Shown here one piece after another: positions 12,601 to 26,100 of a stretch of 64,000 bases of DNA (positions are counted from its first letter, which is position 1; each line of letters begins with the position of its first letter). The stretch spans positions 248,001-312,000 of the forward strand of contig JAJEKV010000105.1 of the NCBI GenBank assembly GCA_021234155.1, read 5' to 3'. The position numbers and the translations under genes were made by a program. The notes under the pieces were generated by a model. That model made no database searches, was not told the origin of the DNA, and saw nothing but the letters and a program-made list of their open reading frames with translations. Origin of the DNA: Isoetes taiwanensis (taxonomy: Eukaryota > Streptophyta > Lycopodiopsida > Isoetales > Isoetaceae).

Positions 12601-15600
12601 TTTCCTGGCTAGAATTGGTGAAGGTTTCATGAATTTAGTAGAACATGCTGTTACGGTGGAAATTTGTTAACAAGATAGATACATCTTGGTCAAATTTGAG
12701 TTAATCTTCATAAATACTTGTTTTTTGGGTTCATTCTAAGAAACGGAATTATAAGTTTGATCTCGTGCAGGATAATTCTTTCTTGACTTTTCTAATTTGA
12801 TTCCAGTCATTGATCCATACGGAAAATCCTGTGCTATATGGCAGGAATTTTTTGAGATTTATCTTGGTCTAATTGATCTGAAGTTTGTCCCAAAAGGGAA
12901 GAGGAGTGCAGAAGAGAAACCTATTGAAGATGAGAAGGATCTTTACCCAGAGAAAGGGCGATGAGGCTACCATACACCTGCTAGGGTCCAATAAAAAGAG
13001 AACCTTGACCACCTTCCAGGCCTTCAGGAGACCCTTAAGAAAAGGCGAAGCATGAGGGAATGGCCGCAAATTCTCAAACAGAGCCCACGGCAACTGAGCC
13101 GGAATAGCTGGCTTCCTAAACACAATAGAGTGATGAAGCGACTGTGCCAACAGAGCCAAACCTGGGGATTGTTGCTCCTGCAACAACTGCCAGATGAATT
13201 TCGACACCAGAACCTTCGTGTGCAACAACACATCAAGCATACCCAAGCCTCCTGCCTGTCTGGGACGCACGCACTTCCACCATGCGACCTTCACTGTAGC
13301 CCCCTCCTCATTCCCTCCCCAAACAAAATTGCGAACATAATATTATTTTGCAACTCTAGTTGATTTTGTTTAGATAAACATGCAATAGCTTCAAAGAAGT
13401 CCTGCACTGTCACTGGATTAGCCAGACAGTCTATCTTCAAGGAACAGATGGAGCAATTAAGATTAGAATCCTGCTCTGGAGTTCAGGCCTATCTTGCTAA
13501 GCATACAGAGCCAACTGTAATTGGGTTTGCTGAGTCTTTCTAGCCCAATCCAGTCCTTCTCGAACAAGATCATTCTGTACCTCATTAAGGACCAACTAAC
13601 CTCCTGAGTTTTAATGGAGCTGCTAGAAAGTCTTCTTCAAAGAAACTTAGTATGGGTGTTTTTGACAATAAAGGGAAGCAGAAGGAAGAGGATAAGCCTA
13701 GAGTTCTAAGAAAGACAAATCTCAGCTTACATGTTATCATTGTGGTAAACAAGGGCATTACAGATCAGTGTCTTAATTTCAGGAAACTCTTACAGTTCTT
13801 CCACGCATGCTAACATGCTATTTTTGGAGCAGCTATGCTTCCACTCCTCTTTCCTGAAGAATATTTGACATTGGCAGTAACCAGAGACTTAGCTGATCTA
13901 GCTCTACCAGCCTTGAACATGAAAGTATCTGCAAATTCAATGGACTTTGTTTCATCAGTATTGAATATGGCTCCACGCCCTTCAGTTTCTCCCTATTCTA
14001 TGATGGATTTGGATGCCTCCAGATGTTCAACAGGTGAATCCACTTAGTGGCTAATTTGGAAGAGGATCATACTGTTGTGGTCAGTATGGGGAGTGGCAAT
14101 ACATGTCAGTCTGCAAGCAAAGGGATATGCATCTTCTGGTATAGTTCAAATTCGAGATGTTACCCACGTTTGGTTTTCATAATACACATCTATTATCAGT
14201 CTCTAAGTTTGACCTGCAACGAAGGCATGTTTTCTTTGGTAGACAATGTCTTACCAAAGGAAGTTCTTTTGAATTCATTCATCCTAGTCAGCTGGAGATT
14301 GTTCTTACATGCCATATCAATAAGGCAGGTCTTTATACAGTGGCCCATAGCGGAAACAGTACCAGGCGCATTGTCCTATTTTACATCTCTGAGTACCTGT
14401 GGGGCTGGATAGACCTTTGTTTGGCCAGCTTGTGTAAATTGCATTGTATGTAGCTTTTTTGACATCAAGCATGGGTGAGCAAATATGACCAATAATTTGG
14501 ACATTATTTTCATGCCAAGGCTTGCATAAGCTTTGCATGTTTTAAATATCACGAACCCAGACCAGACTAGGCTAAGGAGAGTTTTGTTCGTAAATCATGA
14601 AGAGTCTATATGGCCTTAACAAGACACCACCTCTAGTACAAAATTGATGCTAGTACAAAATAATGGTATTGAATTTGCATTACTGTTGTACATTGATGGT
14701 TACTCTGATAAGAGGTGCATAGCAGCTGTTATAATAGGTAACTGGTTCTTTGAGATGACAGATTTGGAGATGCTATGTTATTGTCTGGGGAGTGGGAATT
14801 GAAGTGTGGTACAAGCCTGATGCCATCTTGTGCAACGGAGGAATTTGAGATAGTGAATATACAGTGCCACGCATTTCTGGTCATAATACTTCATGAAATG
14901 CTGCAAAATTGCTGTTTGTTTTCCTTTTATGATGTAACAAGCAGAGCCAGACTCAATTTATTGCAAATCACATGATCGGCATTCTCTGTCCTGACCTTAT
15001 TTACGCTTCATCGCTCTCAGTCTACAGATGGTTTGTTGACGTTAAATAAGATCATCTCGAAAATGCATTTGGTAGCATTGTTTTTCTAAATGAGCGATCT
15101 TTACCAATGCTGGCTTGAGAAGCGCTAGCAGGACCTGAAAAAGGGACATGGATGGGAAGGACACTTCTAATTATGATCAATAGGCTGCCAGGGTGTAAGA
15201 ACAGGTATCTTGAGTGTAACTTGTCCATGGTTTGCTGGATTTCTGGTGCAGCAGAACAGTTTGCTCATATTATTTCGGTGTTCCTTGCTGCACTTTTTGG
15301 TGCAGATTCTAGTGTCAAAACCAGAATGGGAATACTTGTTATAAAAGTAGGCTGCATTATACAGGACGTATTTAAAATGAGAGTATTAGAGACTTAGTGT
15401 ACATTAAAGGGACAAGTATTTTTAATTTTGGCACATTCTCAAATATAGCTTAAACTTTTTATGACTATTAATAAGACATGCCTATGAATAGGCCATAGAC
15501 AGCACTTCAAATTACTAGCTTGCAATCTGCGAGAAGTGATCATCTTTGGCTTGAAGAAACACTGAGTGGTCAGTATTCCAAATTAGATGCTGCCTAAATA

Positions 15601-18600
15601 TGCCGAATTTGCAATCGTTTGCAAACAAAAGAAAATGGATGCTACTTTTTCTGAATTATTCTAGAAGCAGTATAGTCAAGTAGCAAGAAAGTGTGTTAAG
15701 AGGTTCAAGCAAGGCTCGATCTCTTGGGAAGCTCAAATTTTGTCAATCTGGTGTACATCCTTTTTCTAATTTTTAAAGTGAAGGAACAGATGTTTGCCAG
15801 TGCAGGACGTGGGTTTTGAATTTGTGCACATGAAAGTGGATGATAAGTCATGACTGAGGCTTAACCTTTATGTATATAGTTAACTTGACGGGTATAGAAA
15901 AATTTGCACCTGTTTTAAAAAATTTATATTTGTGCCAACAGAGTGGAGAAATCTAACAAAGTATAGAAGTAGCAAAATCAGCATTAACTGAATCAGTTGG
16001 ATTTCTTTTTGGTTCTTGCATCTGTCTCGTATTCTGTTCACCAGAATTTATGATAGAATCAGAATTAGGATTGGGGGTATGGAAAAAACTCATAAGCGTA
16101 TACACTTAGTTAAAGTAATGCATTATAGGGAGGATAATCAAACACATACAACGCCATGTAGGTTGAACCTTTAATATGCTTGTTGCAATAACTTTGTAGG
16201 GAATCTTGTAAGAAAATTGCCCAATCTTAATTGCAGGCCAGGCGTAATGGAGGTGCAATAGAAACAGGGGCTGATGTGCTCAGACACCCTCAACATCTCG
16301 TACTTCTTTCCGAGTTGCTTCCAGAAGCAAAAGCGACCCTAGCTCGGAACATAGTTCAACATCCTGTGAGTCAACCTGCGATTGTCAAATTAGAGCAGCC
16401 ACCGACTCAAGTCGTTGCTTCATCAGCAGTACAAAGCAATGCCAAAGCTACCTCAGGTGATCTTTGCTTCTTTTAAAAAACAAGATCTTTTATCAGCTAA
16501 GTTCAATATCCTAGAAGGCTACCAAATTTGTCAATTCCTTTAGCGAAGATTTTGGGATGGTCTAGTGTGAAATATTTTATCTTTTGGCTTATTGTGCAGG
16601 ATGGCAGGGCATGCCGCCAAATGGAAATTTGCCAATGCAAACTGTTAAAGCAGTGAGTTTCTCACTTGGCTTTTTCGATTCCATATGTACTTTCATGCCA
16701 AAAACATAAATATGCTCTCTTAGTGTCATGCCAATTATAAATAAACACAAAGTAACAGCAATTTTTGGTGAACTATGGGAGCACAGAGAGCAGTAAAAGG
16801 CAGTCATCCTGACCTACTTTCTGACAGGTGCTGCATTTCCTTTTCAGGAAATTAACCAGGCTCCACCTATTTCTTCTGCTGCGGCTCCTTCAGCATCTCT
16901 ACTTGGGAATGCTGTTCCTCTTTCTGTGCAAACTGCTGCTGTTCCCGTTGCTGGGCAGGAAGTCACGTCCATGAGCACTGAAAATACTAGCAGCCAGGAT
17001 TATAAGCTATTGCAGCCTCTTCGTTCTGTTGGAAACAGTATAACAAGCACCAATATTCTGACAAATGCACAGGGGAATCCAGGGATGCGTCAGACAATAA
17101 ACTCTTCCAATTTGACAGGTGGAGCCCCCTTGGGGATTCAGACAACAACAAGTTCTCAAACTTCTCTGCATGGGAATTTATTATCTGCAACAAATCCAAT
17201 GGCAATTGCAAAGAATGCTCTAGGGCTTACCCAACAAGGAATAGGAATGCCCATGTCAACAAATTCAATGGGTTTGTCAGGTGCTGCTATGGGCCAGGGT
17301 GCTGGGGCTGTCTCTATAGGTCAAGGTGGTCTGGCAGCCTCCATGGGGCAGCTTCCCATGGATAATGGCCATACGGGTTTAGTTTCGGCAACCACCAGTC
17401 TTGTAACAACTACAAATTTAGGGGCAGTTTCACAACAAGCTAATGGGTTGGCTGCACTTCAGAATGTGGGAGGACTTGGGCAACCTATAACAGCAATGGG
17501 CCAAGGCATATCACATGTCACACATACAGCAACAGGTGTACCAACAGGGCTTGGAGCAGTACATGGAGGATTAACAGGTGTTAGTTCAAATTCAGGCACG
17601 ATGATTCCAACCCCTGGTCTTGCACAACAAGTGCCTTCTCAGTCAGGAGCTGCACCATTGCATATGCCTTCTGCAGTGACGCCACCTCAACAACCAGTAG
17701 GCCAATCGGCGGGAAGATACACCAAGCTTTGGGAGGTGGATTTTTCTTCTTTCTTTGCATGAATAATTAATATTACTATGAGAATGAACTGTCGCTTTCT
17801 GGGGCCCTGTGTCTGACTCGAGGAAGTGAGTACATTTACTGCTTGGCCTCCACTTTTTGCCAGCTGCCATATATTAAAGTCCACTTCCTAGTCTTGCATA
17901 GATGTACAATGCTTTGTTGAGCTTTATCATCTTTCCTTCTGTCATTCTTTTAATGAATCACTTTCCACATATTCGAGATACAATGCGCTACTTGAAGGCT
18001 GACTATGAGGTTAGGTGCATTTTTCTCATCTTTGATTTGAACCTAACCTATGCTTTTCAAGGGCATGTCATGAGGACAAAATTCTCAAGCACCACCTTTG
18101 CTTGAGAGCAAAACAATTTTAAGAATGCAGTTGAGGCTGGAAAATAATGCTTCGTTCAATATTTAAGTTTTCCTACGTATGTACTCAAACTGCCATGTCA
18201 TCACTATGCGTACCATTGTTTTTAATTGCATCGGTTTTACACAGGGAAGGGAAAAATGTATTTGCTTAGACTTTGTGTATCTGCATTTTTCTTAAATCAT
18301 TTTGAACTGCAAATGGTTTTATGTTCATCTGGACACATATTATCACTGTCCTCCGAGCAACACTCTGCATGAATTTTTTCCCTAAGAGAGATGACATCAT
18401 TCTGTGACCATTTGCACTCTCTCCAAAAATAAGTTAACCATAAGTTAACTTTGGTCCAAAGTGAAATTGGTAAAGTGAGCAATGAGCTATTCTTGTTTGA
18501 TAGAAAATTATTGTTATTATCGCCCTGGTGTGTGCATAATTGTGATATTCCTCTTTTACAGGGAATATTGGCAGGGCAAAGACAAGGAAGGCCTGTACAT

Positions 18601-20465
18601 ATTTGCAAACTGGAGGTATATGGTATTCTCTGCTTTATGGCCCATTTTTCAAAATTTCCAAATCTATGTTTTAATTTTCTAGCTCTTTGAACTTGACTAG
18701 TATACTTATCTCACAGGGATACAGACAAACATCCTCACCAGATAAGTAAGTTTATCCTCATAAACCAGCATTATGCGATTTGAAAATGAGGAGTGTATCA
18801 TATTATCTCTTATATGCAGAATAATATTCAGTTACGGAGTGCATTTCTTCTAATGTCTTTTGCTGCTACATGCAGCTTAGCTGCAGACTGGCCATCAACA
18901 ATGCAAATAGTCCGATTGATAGCTCAAGACTACATGAGTAGCAAGTAAGCTATGCTTCTAGTCCTAATTCCAGACTTTTCATTCAATGTCTACAGGAGCT
19001 CAAACAGAACCAGAAGGACGCCTCTTGAAATCCATTATAAATTCAGATTTTGCCAAATTAAATTTTTCTGCAGATGGTCAAGCTCACTTCCATTTTACAA
19101 TAACAAGTGGATTAAGTTTCTGCGAAAAAGAATCACTTGACATTTCGTCATCCACTAAAAGCAGGAAATCTTTCCATATAGCCTCTATATTAGAAGGCCT
19201 CTTTGATTAGGCATAATTGGTTCCCCGTTTCTCTCATTGCAACTCCCAGCCTGATACATACACACGGCTACCATCAACTAACAATATTCTGCTGTGGCAT
19301 GTACACCTTATTGTTTATATTTCTTATTCATGGTGTTTATTCTCGGGCAAAGTTGTTTAAAATCCTATTTCTGACTAGACATCTGCTCATGTGCGTCCTC
19401 ACTTTTGCAGAGAATATCAAGGAAAAGCAGAGTTGCTTGTTTTCCGACCTACAAGTCAACATGGATTTCTTTCACAACTTGCCGAAAAGAAACTTGTATG
19501 TGTTTGTGATTTTCGATCTAGAGAGAAAAACTGCTGACGTAAATTGTCTTTTGTAAATAGGGGTTATCTAGAATTATAGTATGTCACTCGTTTGTATGTT
19601 CATGTCTTGATGCATCAAAAGTCTTCATATAGGTTGGATGGATTTTCTTTGGGATCCTCCACAATGTCCGGACCAATCTTTATAACAGTCTCCTGTTCAT
19701 GTTTGGTGCCATCTAAGACTCGCGCTCTTGAGATTGCCAACCACCAACATGGTACATTGTGGAGAAATATCTTGTTGCAAGGTGTTGCTTTTGAAGCATA
19801 AATAAAGGAGAAGGTCCAAATGGTAGGATAATAGTGAGCAATCCAGAAAAAATATTATGGATGAAATTACTTGTAATGCAGCTCGAGAGAGTTGGTAATG
19901 GTTGTGCCATGCAAAGAGTGGATATGAAATACAACTATCTGGACCATTCTATGTGCATTGTTAATTTGCTTTGCATTATGCTTTCAGAGCATTGTTGATT
20001 GCTATTTTTAGGGAAAGACAGTAATTGTGGACTGGAATTTTTTGAAATCTATTGACGCATTTGACAGTTATAAAAACTAACCAGATAGAAGCGTCCCATA
20101 TGTTTGCAGTGTGCAGTGATTCAACTACCTTCCCAAACTCTTCTTCTAGCTAGTGCTATAAACGGCGATAAGCCTAATCGCATGATTGGAATGCTTTTTC
20201 CAGGGGTAAGTTGTTAGTTTTTATTCCTCAATTGAATATGATGTTTTGTTGCTTTAGTGGCCTCATATATTTGCCACTGTAGGATATGGTAGTGTTTAAG
20301 CCTCAAGCAGCTAGCCAGGCCGCAGTTCCTACAGGTGCTCAGGGTTTAGCAGCTGCACAGACTTTTGTTCCTCAAGGGCAGCTTGCTGTTCAACCTGTTC
20401 CCGGACAGCTTAGGCCAATGATGCCTAACACTCCACCATTGCCTTCAGGTGCTTTTCTTCCATAG
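9409..20465 (+). CDS. MED25: Mediator complex subunit 25 (MED25/PFT1), 15 exons
   Basis: Subunit of the Mediator co-activator in the nucleus, bridging transcription factors and RNA polymerase II; in Arabidopsis it acts in light, flowering and jasmonate responses. Exons read by eye: 9409-9740, 9814-9844, 10563-10620, 10890-11020, 11589-11789, 11875-11940, 16237-16456, 16600-16652, 16848-17735, 18562-18615, 18717-18745, 18876-18944, 19411-19495, 20110-20205, 20283-20465; all have GT-AG borders and consistent phase, giving about 831 aa. Residues 1-82 are Gln-rich. The vWA-like domain follows (VEGTAALGPSW, then CLLQRSGWTSNLDTFLQWLS), to about residue 273. A Gly/Ser/Thr/Gln-rich linker comes next, then the ACID activator-binding domain at about 655-775 (LAADWPSTMQIVRLIAQDYM, CAVIQLPSQTLLLA, IGMLFPG). 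The last exon reads to TAG after PPLPSGAFLP, but a GT at 20449 could splice to an unseen exon; the Gln-rich C-terminus of angiosperm MED25 was not found. Identity is very secure; the 3' end is uncertain. Confidence 0.95.
12866..13345 (-). mobile_element. LINE reverse-transcriptase 3' fragment in MED25 intron 6
   Basis: The minus strand reads FVWGGNEEGATVKVAWWKCV then RPRQAGGLGMLD and FIWQLLQEQ. This is the conserved region after the RT domain of plant non-LTR elements (F.WGG...V.W..VC.PK..GGLG). No other LINE part is attached, so it is a 5'- and 3'-truncated relic, antisense to the host gene. Confidence 0.75.
13500..14453 (+). mobile_element. Ty1-copia gag and pre-integrase relic in MED25 intron 6
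   Basis: Near 13723-13770 a CCHC zinc knuckle can be read (CYHCGKQGHY), preceded by a Lys/Glu-rich stretch (NKGKQKEEDKPR). From about 14080 to 14360, with frameshifts, come GSGNTCQSA, VQIRDVTHVPTFG, NTHLLSVSKFDLQ and AGLYTV, matching the region after the copia protease and the GAG-pre-integrase domain (DVLYVP...NLLSVSQL...GLY). It is decayed, in the sense orientation of MED25, with no LTRs recognised. Confidence 0.6.
14454..16236 (+). other. Rest of MED25 intron 6
   Basis: AT-rich intron sequence ending in the acceptor TTGCAG at 16231-16236. Probably more decayed copia sequence up to about 15.7 kb, but I could not identify a domain. Confidence 0.4.
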
Positions 20466-21123
20466 AAAGTAGAACCAGGAGTACATGAAGTAAGTTTTGT
20501 GAAATTTACACCCATTATTTGGGTGCAAAGTTCTTATTTGTTATGAGACTTTTAGAAGCGTGATGTAAATGCCCAGAGGAAGTGGATGACATTCAAAAGG
20601 AAGATAATGGGCGAATAACTATCAATCATACCAAAGGTAACATTTGCTCGATGCTCCATTACTGGCTGCAGTGTTCCCAAATTCTGTCACTACTTTCTTG
20701 TAATAACATATCTCAAATATAGGACACGCATAATGGAGACTGCTTTTTAAGCATTGTTATTTTCGTGGATGTTTAGGGCCATATAAAGCAAGTCATTTTT
20801 GAGTGAAATAACAAAGGTATTTGGATTAAACACAGTTCCATTCTGAACTTGGAGGAACCAAATAGAGAAATACTACAAATAATTACAAACAATAGAAGGC
20901 ACTTAGAGCTATGATATAATGATATTCAAAGACTAGCAAAAGATAAAAAATGTGGTATAAATGCTAAAATCTGCCCGAATCTTGCTGGACGGCCACCAAA
21001 TGGCAGCCCTAAAGAAATCATGTTAGGCAAAATTCTGGAATCTTTAAAGGCGGCCAACTCCACAACCTAAGAGCAACAGGGCAGAGACTCAAAAGAAATC
21101 ATGCTGGAAAGTTTTGGATATCT
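20466..21123. other. MED25 3' region
   Basis: Likely 3' UTR or a further intron of MED25. No CAG-rich coding stretch like the Gln-rich C-terminus of angiosperm MED25 is present before the LINE. Confidence 0.4.
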
Positions 21124-24100
21124 TTAAAGGAAGGAAGGAAGGAAGTTTATTTTAACGCCCACGGAGGCGGAGGAGGCCTATGAGCCAAGATGAGCAGCAA
21201 AAAGCCAAAACCCCAACACCAAAACAAACAATGTAATGTAATGCGGTAGAACCCTACTAGGGATGAAAAAACCCCCACTTGGGAGGAAAAACCCTAACAA
21301 GTAGGCTCTCAAATACCATGCCCCGGAAGAGCAAGTCGGCGTACCGAAATCTGGCAGGATGTAAGCTCCCGGTCGGCGCTACCATAGGTGATCGAATGGC
21401 CCGATGTAGCGGTGTGTCCGGAGCATCTAAGATCGGTGTGCCTTTGCTTTCGGACATGGGCATATCTTTGAGCCGCCATTTGGAGGGCATGGTGCTCATC
21501 CTCTATCACGTGCATCTCACAACACCGACATATCCTCTCCTCTCGGGGATCCGGGTGCCCGCCATTCACCCCCGGCGACTGTCTCAATTCGAGGTAATGA
21601 GAACCCGTCCTTATGGTGGCAATAGCTCTCCGTTTCTTCCACGAGATGTGTGCTTTCAAGTACTTGATGGGGTCCATGCTCAAAGGCGGGATTAATCTGA
21701 GCGTGATAGTGCTCTGTCTTGGGCTTTGCAAGAGTAGAGGCATCCCACAGAGTGGCAGCATAGCCCGCATCCAATTGCCCATTCAGCATCGATCGAACCG
21801 CGGTGCCACCATTTGTTGGTAATCCATAGACCACCTCCTAAACCATCCCTTACGTTGGTTTCGTGCCATACCCTCTTCAACCGGGGGGCCCTGCGTTAAC
21901 AACCACGGCTGTGGGGGCAAGCGATGCTCATCCATCCCATCCACCTTATGGAAGCAAGTAAGATGCCTTCGCATAGGAGAATGCTGTAAAGGCCAGAACC
22001 CCGTCTCATACAACAAAAATCGATGCAGTGCGGTGTCCTTCACTCCCAAGCTATATGTCAAGAAAGCTTTTCGCACCCTTTCCAACCTATCACGTATTTT
22101 TGCTAGCTGGCGGGCCTCAAACCTCCACCCCATATAGCGACCGGCTCAACCAAAGCCCTAAGCGGTGTGCTCTCCTTGCCCGATCCACGAGAGATCTATC
22201 CGGCAACCGCGGCGTTTTTTTGCATATAAAGCCTTCCGGCAGAGCGGCTCTCCTCTCCACACACTCATCCCACAAGCATGTTAGTAGTGAAATCAATTCC
22301 CGGATACTTGAAGCTCCGCACCATCTCCACTTCACGTCCTCTCGTAATAGAACTTCGGGATAGGGTGTTGCGAGGACAGGATCGCGAGAAGCTTAGTTTT
22401 TGTGCAAGTTCTTTGTCATTCCCGTTGCCCCCACGTAACCCCGCGAGGGCATCCAAATCTTCTTTGCGATCTTCGCTGGCGTGTGAGCTAGCAAAGCTAC
22501 ATCATCCGCATATAGTGGCGGCTCACCGGAGGTCGATCGGACAATTGCACCCGGCTCCCCCATGGTGCCGCATCCACGTCTCCAAGCTATCAATGTACAA
22601 CCCAAAAGCGTTGGAGACGGGCAGCCCTGCCAACTCCCATAGTGCTAGTCATAAGGCGGTCGCGGCATAAATCCCATCATAAATTTGGTGCACCACGTTA
22701 CGCAACTCTGTGGAACTCGCCAATTCTTGCAACCTCTCGCCACGGTATGTCTCTCGGGGGCGGTATCATATGCGATCTTAAAATCTACAAAGCGGCAATA
22801 CAAGTCACTGCCGCTCATTAAGGCTTGCCTCCATCAACACTCTCAAAGTGAAGATATGGAATGCCGTGGAGTGAGGTGGGCTAAAAGCCCGCCGGCCAAT
22901 TGCCCGCACCCCTGCCTCTTGACCCACTTAGTAAGTTTCTTCTCCACCACCCCGCCGGGGAGCTTTGCAAACGTGAGCTTACCATAATCATCCGGAGATA
23001 ATTCGGGCCGGCTCATCCAGATTACCAGCTTTATGAGCGGGGAACAACCTTACTAACCATCCACTCACGGGGAGCCCTCGCTCGAGCACGGTTAATGATC
23101 ACCGCGGGGGGCCCTACCACAGATGGGCCACCCCATTTCAACGGCTTCGACTGCGGCCCCCAGTAAATCCTTTGCCTTGCCATTCGCCCGGATGCACGAG
23201 ACCTGTTTGAACATCCTCCGTGAGTCGGCAACCTCTCCTCCGATCGGGACCACGGCATTAGCTCCTCGGCGGGTCATATAACTCCTGGCGGTGCATCCAT
23301 TGCTCCACACTTACATTACCAGCCACCGGCGCTTCTTATATAACACCTTACGCCAAAAGCTTTTGGCTCGCCATGAGCATGTCAAGCGAGCTCACGGGTT
23401 TTACGCCATGTATCTCCCCTTCTTGGCTTTTAGGAAGAGCTTATAGTCTTGGGGCCTGTGGCCGCAAGCCCGTGGATCTATGACCAAGCCGCGGTGGCTC
23501 TTTAGAGCCTTGTAATCGACATCAAACCACGGGTTCTCGGAAAAAATGATGGTGTCCCTCCTTGGAGGGCCCTTCACTGCAAAGGAAGCCTCGGCGGGCA
23601 GCGGCGCCCTCACCCGACCATGCACACTGTCTTGCGGTGTGTAGAAGCTATCAAACCCCCGTAATTCCCGCACCAACACAGATTCATCTTGTCCACCGCT
23701 TCGATAGCGTGGGATGTATGGTAACCCTCCGCGCCCCTTTGCGGTGTCTCCACTATTGAGTGCTCCCAATTCGCCGTGACATAAAGCGGGTAGTGATCGA
23801 CAAAGCCTCCTCATCCCCATTGCTTGTGCCAATGGAGAAGTGTGTAACCATGTCAAAGTCTTTCACGGAGTGAGAAGGTAATCCAACACACTAGCTCCCC
23901 ATCCCGCCTATCACTCCCGCAAGTAACACCCCGAGTGTGGCCATCGGCGCATACCATTACAAATTACCATGTTAAAAAGCGCGGACTGGGACAATTTGCA
24001 CCGCCAAATGGTCTAGCCACCATATCCCGGGAGTGCCGTGTGTATTCGAATAGCGGTACATCTCAAGCCAAAGCGGATCAGCATTATCGTCACCTTGGAA

Positions 24101-25860
24101 GGTCACCGACCGCGAATCTGGCCGTCGAGCATTGAAATCTCCAAGCAAAAACACTGTCCCCTCGCTCATTATAGCGGTCTATGTCATCATACAGGTTCCC
24201 TATACGACATCACGGACATCCGGTAATCGCATCATGTACACGGTAGAACTTAGAGCCTGCATGGGGAATGTAATGGGACATGACCAGGGCTCGAATACCA
24301 TTACCCACATGTAGTGGTTAAACACATCACTTTGAAGTGTGATCTTGCATGCTAAGGCATCCCTAAAGTAGCAAGCCACTCCACCGCGTGCTGCGTCGCC
24401 ATGGCTCATTAGCAAGTGAGAAATGCCGATATCCTCGAATGTCGGCAATCGATGCCCTTCATACTCCCATGTCTCCTGGGAAGGCGATGTCCATGTCGGG
24501 CCGCGATCCCATTCAAGCCTTCGCCCATACGCCACGGGAAGCCCCTACAATTCCGGGGAAACAATACGAAGACACTTTCCCTATATGCCGATCGGCGGGT
24601 GTGGATCCATCCGAAAGTGCGAGGACGCGCCAGTAGTTGGAATAACTTCGGGCAGCCCGCTCCACGGATCACGATGGATGTCCGCGATTGTGGAAGCCTC
24701 AATCCGCTTCCCCTCTCCTCGCCGCGGGCTCGATGCCCCCGGATCGCTTTCGCCCTCGCGACGCATCTATTCATGGGAGTGCCGCCTCGAATCGTACGAC
24801 GAGGAGGCACATATACCTTCATCTTGCCATTAACCAAACCAAAGCCCCCTCCAACATCGAATCTCTCTTATCTTGACCAACTCTTGGCTTCTTTCCGTTG
24901 TTGCAGTGGCGTGAGATCCACATCCGGTATATGGACGTACCTTTCAAGCGGCGGTGCGTTGCAACAACAAAGATTTTGTCTCCCAATCCAAGGCGCAAAC
25001 TTAACTAGCCGAGGTCTCATGCCGGTCCTCCGATCCCGATTGGACTCTTGACAACCAAAAATCGTAATTGGAGCTTTGCAAGTACCCGTGGTGGTAAGCT
25101 TACGGCAAATCCTCGCCTTGCTCCTCCGGCAATCCCGCACAATAAGGTTGAGGCGGGCGTGTTCGGATGTCTTGCTCCTCAATGGTACCGCCCGATTTCC
25201 CCGAGCCACCTCGGCCCGGTATGGGGGTGCTGGTGCGAACGACGTGGTGCACTCGGGACGCGTTGCACCTCCATTCGGAGGTCCATCTCTTCTTTGTAAG
25301 TGGGCCATATGGTTCTCTATATGTGAGCATCTTCGACATCTCTGCGCTGTCGCCTTTGCTTCATCAAGGAATTGGAGCCCGCCAGCACCGCTTCCACATC
25401 CTTTTCCTTAGCATCTATCCGACCAGCCATGCTTGTGACTTGTACAATCTCTTTGGAGCAACCCCTTCATGTCGGCCCGTGCTTGCGCCATGTCTTCCAT
25501 CCGGGCTTTGGTGGACCTTATCCAAGCGGTGCCCCATCTCCGTGACTAGGCTGCGTTGTTGCTTGTATCTCCCCTCTTATCGGTCATGTGCCTTTTGGGC
25601 TCCCCGCAATCATAATCCCCTGCCGAACTTCCACAAGGGAAATTCGGCTCCTTCTGTTGGAGAAGCCGATTCTTGGCGCGACCCACCGCGATGGTCCCGT
25701 GATGCCTCCAAGCTTGCCGCCTTAGCTGGAGGGAATCTACCGTTCTGTACAACCCCGATTGCCTGCACGAGATACTGCTTCGATGGGGACGAGGTGTCCA
25801 AATTGCGGGCTCTTTTCTTCAACGCATGCATGCCGCCGAGGTGGCCATAGAGGGCGGGAC
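21124..25860 (-). mobile_element. LINE (non-LTR retrotransposon), decayed, minus strand
   Basis: Visibly GC- and CpG-rich compared with its flanks. Read on the minus strand, right to left: an endonuclease part (GISHLLMSHGDAARGGVACY at about 24.4 kb; LLGDFNAR, the APE-type GDFN motif, at about 24.15 kb); reverse-transcriptase parts (PWFDVDYKALK at 23.5 kb; YADDVALLAHTPAKIAKK, the YADD catalytic box, at about 22.5 kb; FKYPGIDFTTN at 22.3 kb); and a C-terminal part (RKAFLTYSLGVKDTALHRFL, LLYETGFWPL at 22.0 kb). The frames are broken in many places. The 3' end on the minus strand is CTCCGTGGGCGTTAAAATAA followed by a TTCC tail (21124-21145), not poly(A). It lies just past the visible end of MED25. 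Confidence 0.8.
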
Positions 25861-26100
25861 TGTCAGGTGGATTCCGGCGGCTAAAACAGAGGAAACACCA
25901 TACAAATCATAGAAGACCTAGAAACTCCAAAACTTGGAGCAACACGCATAGAGTCATAAAGGCATTCAATAACTGGCTGGACATGTAGAGAGCCATCCAA
26001 GGCATTCAATAACTAGCTGGACATACTATGATCCATGCAAGGACTAGATAAGCACTAAGAAATTATTTAGAAAATTATGTACCTTATGTAATAGCTAGAG

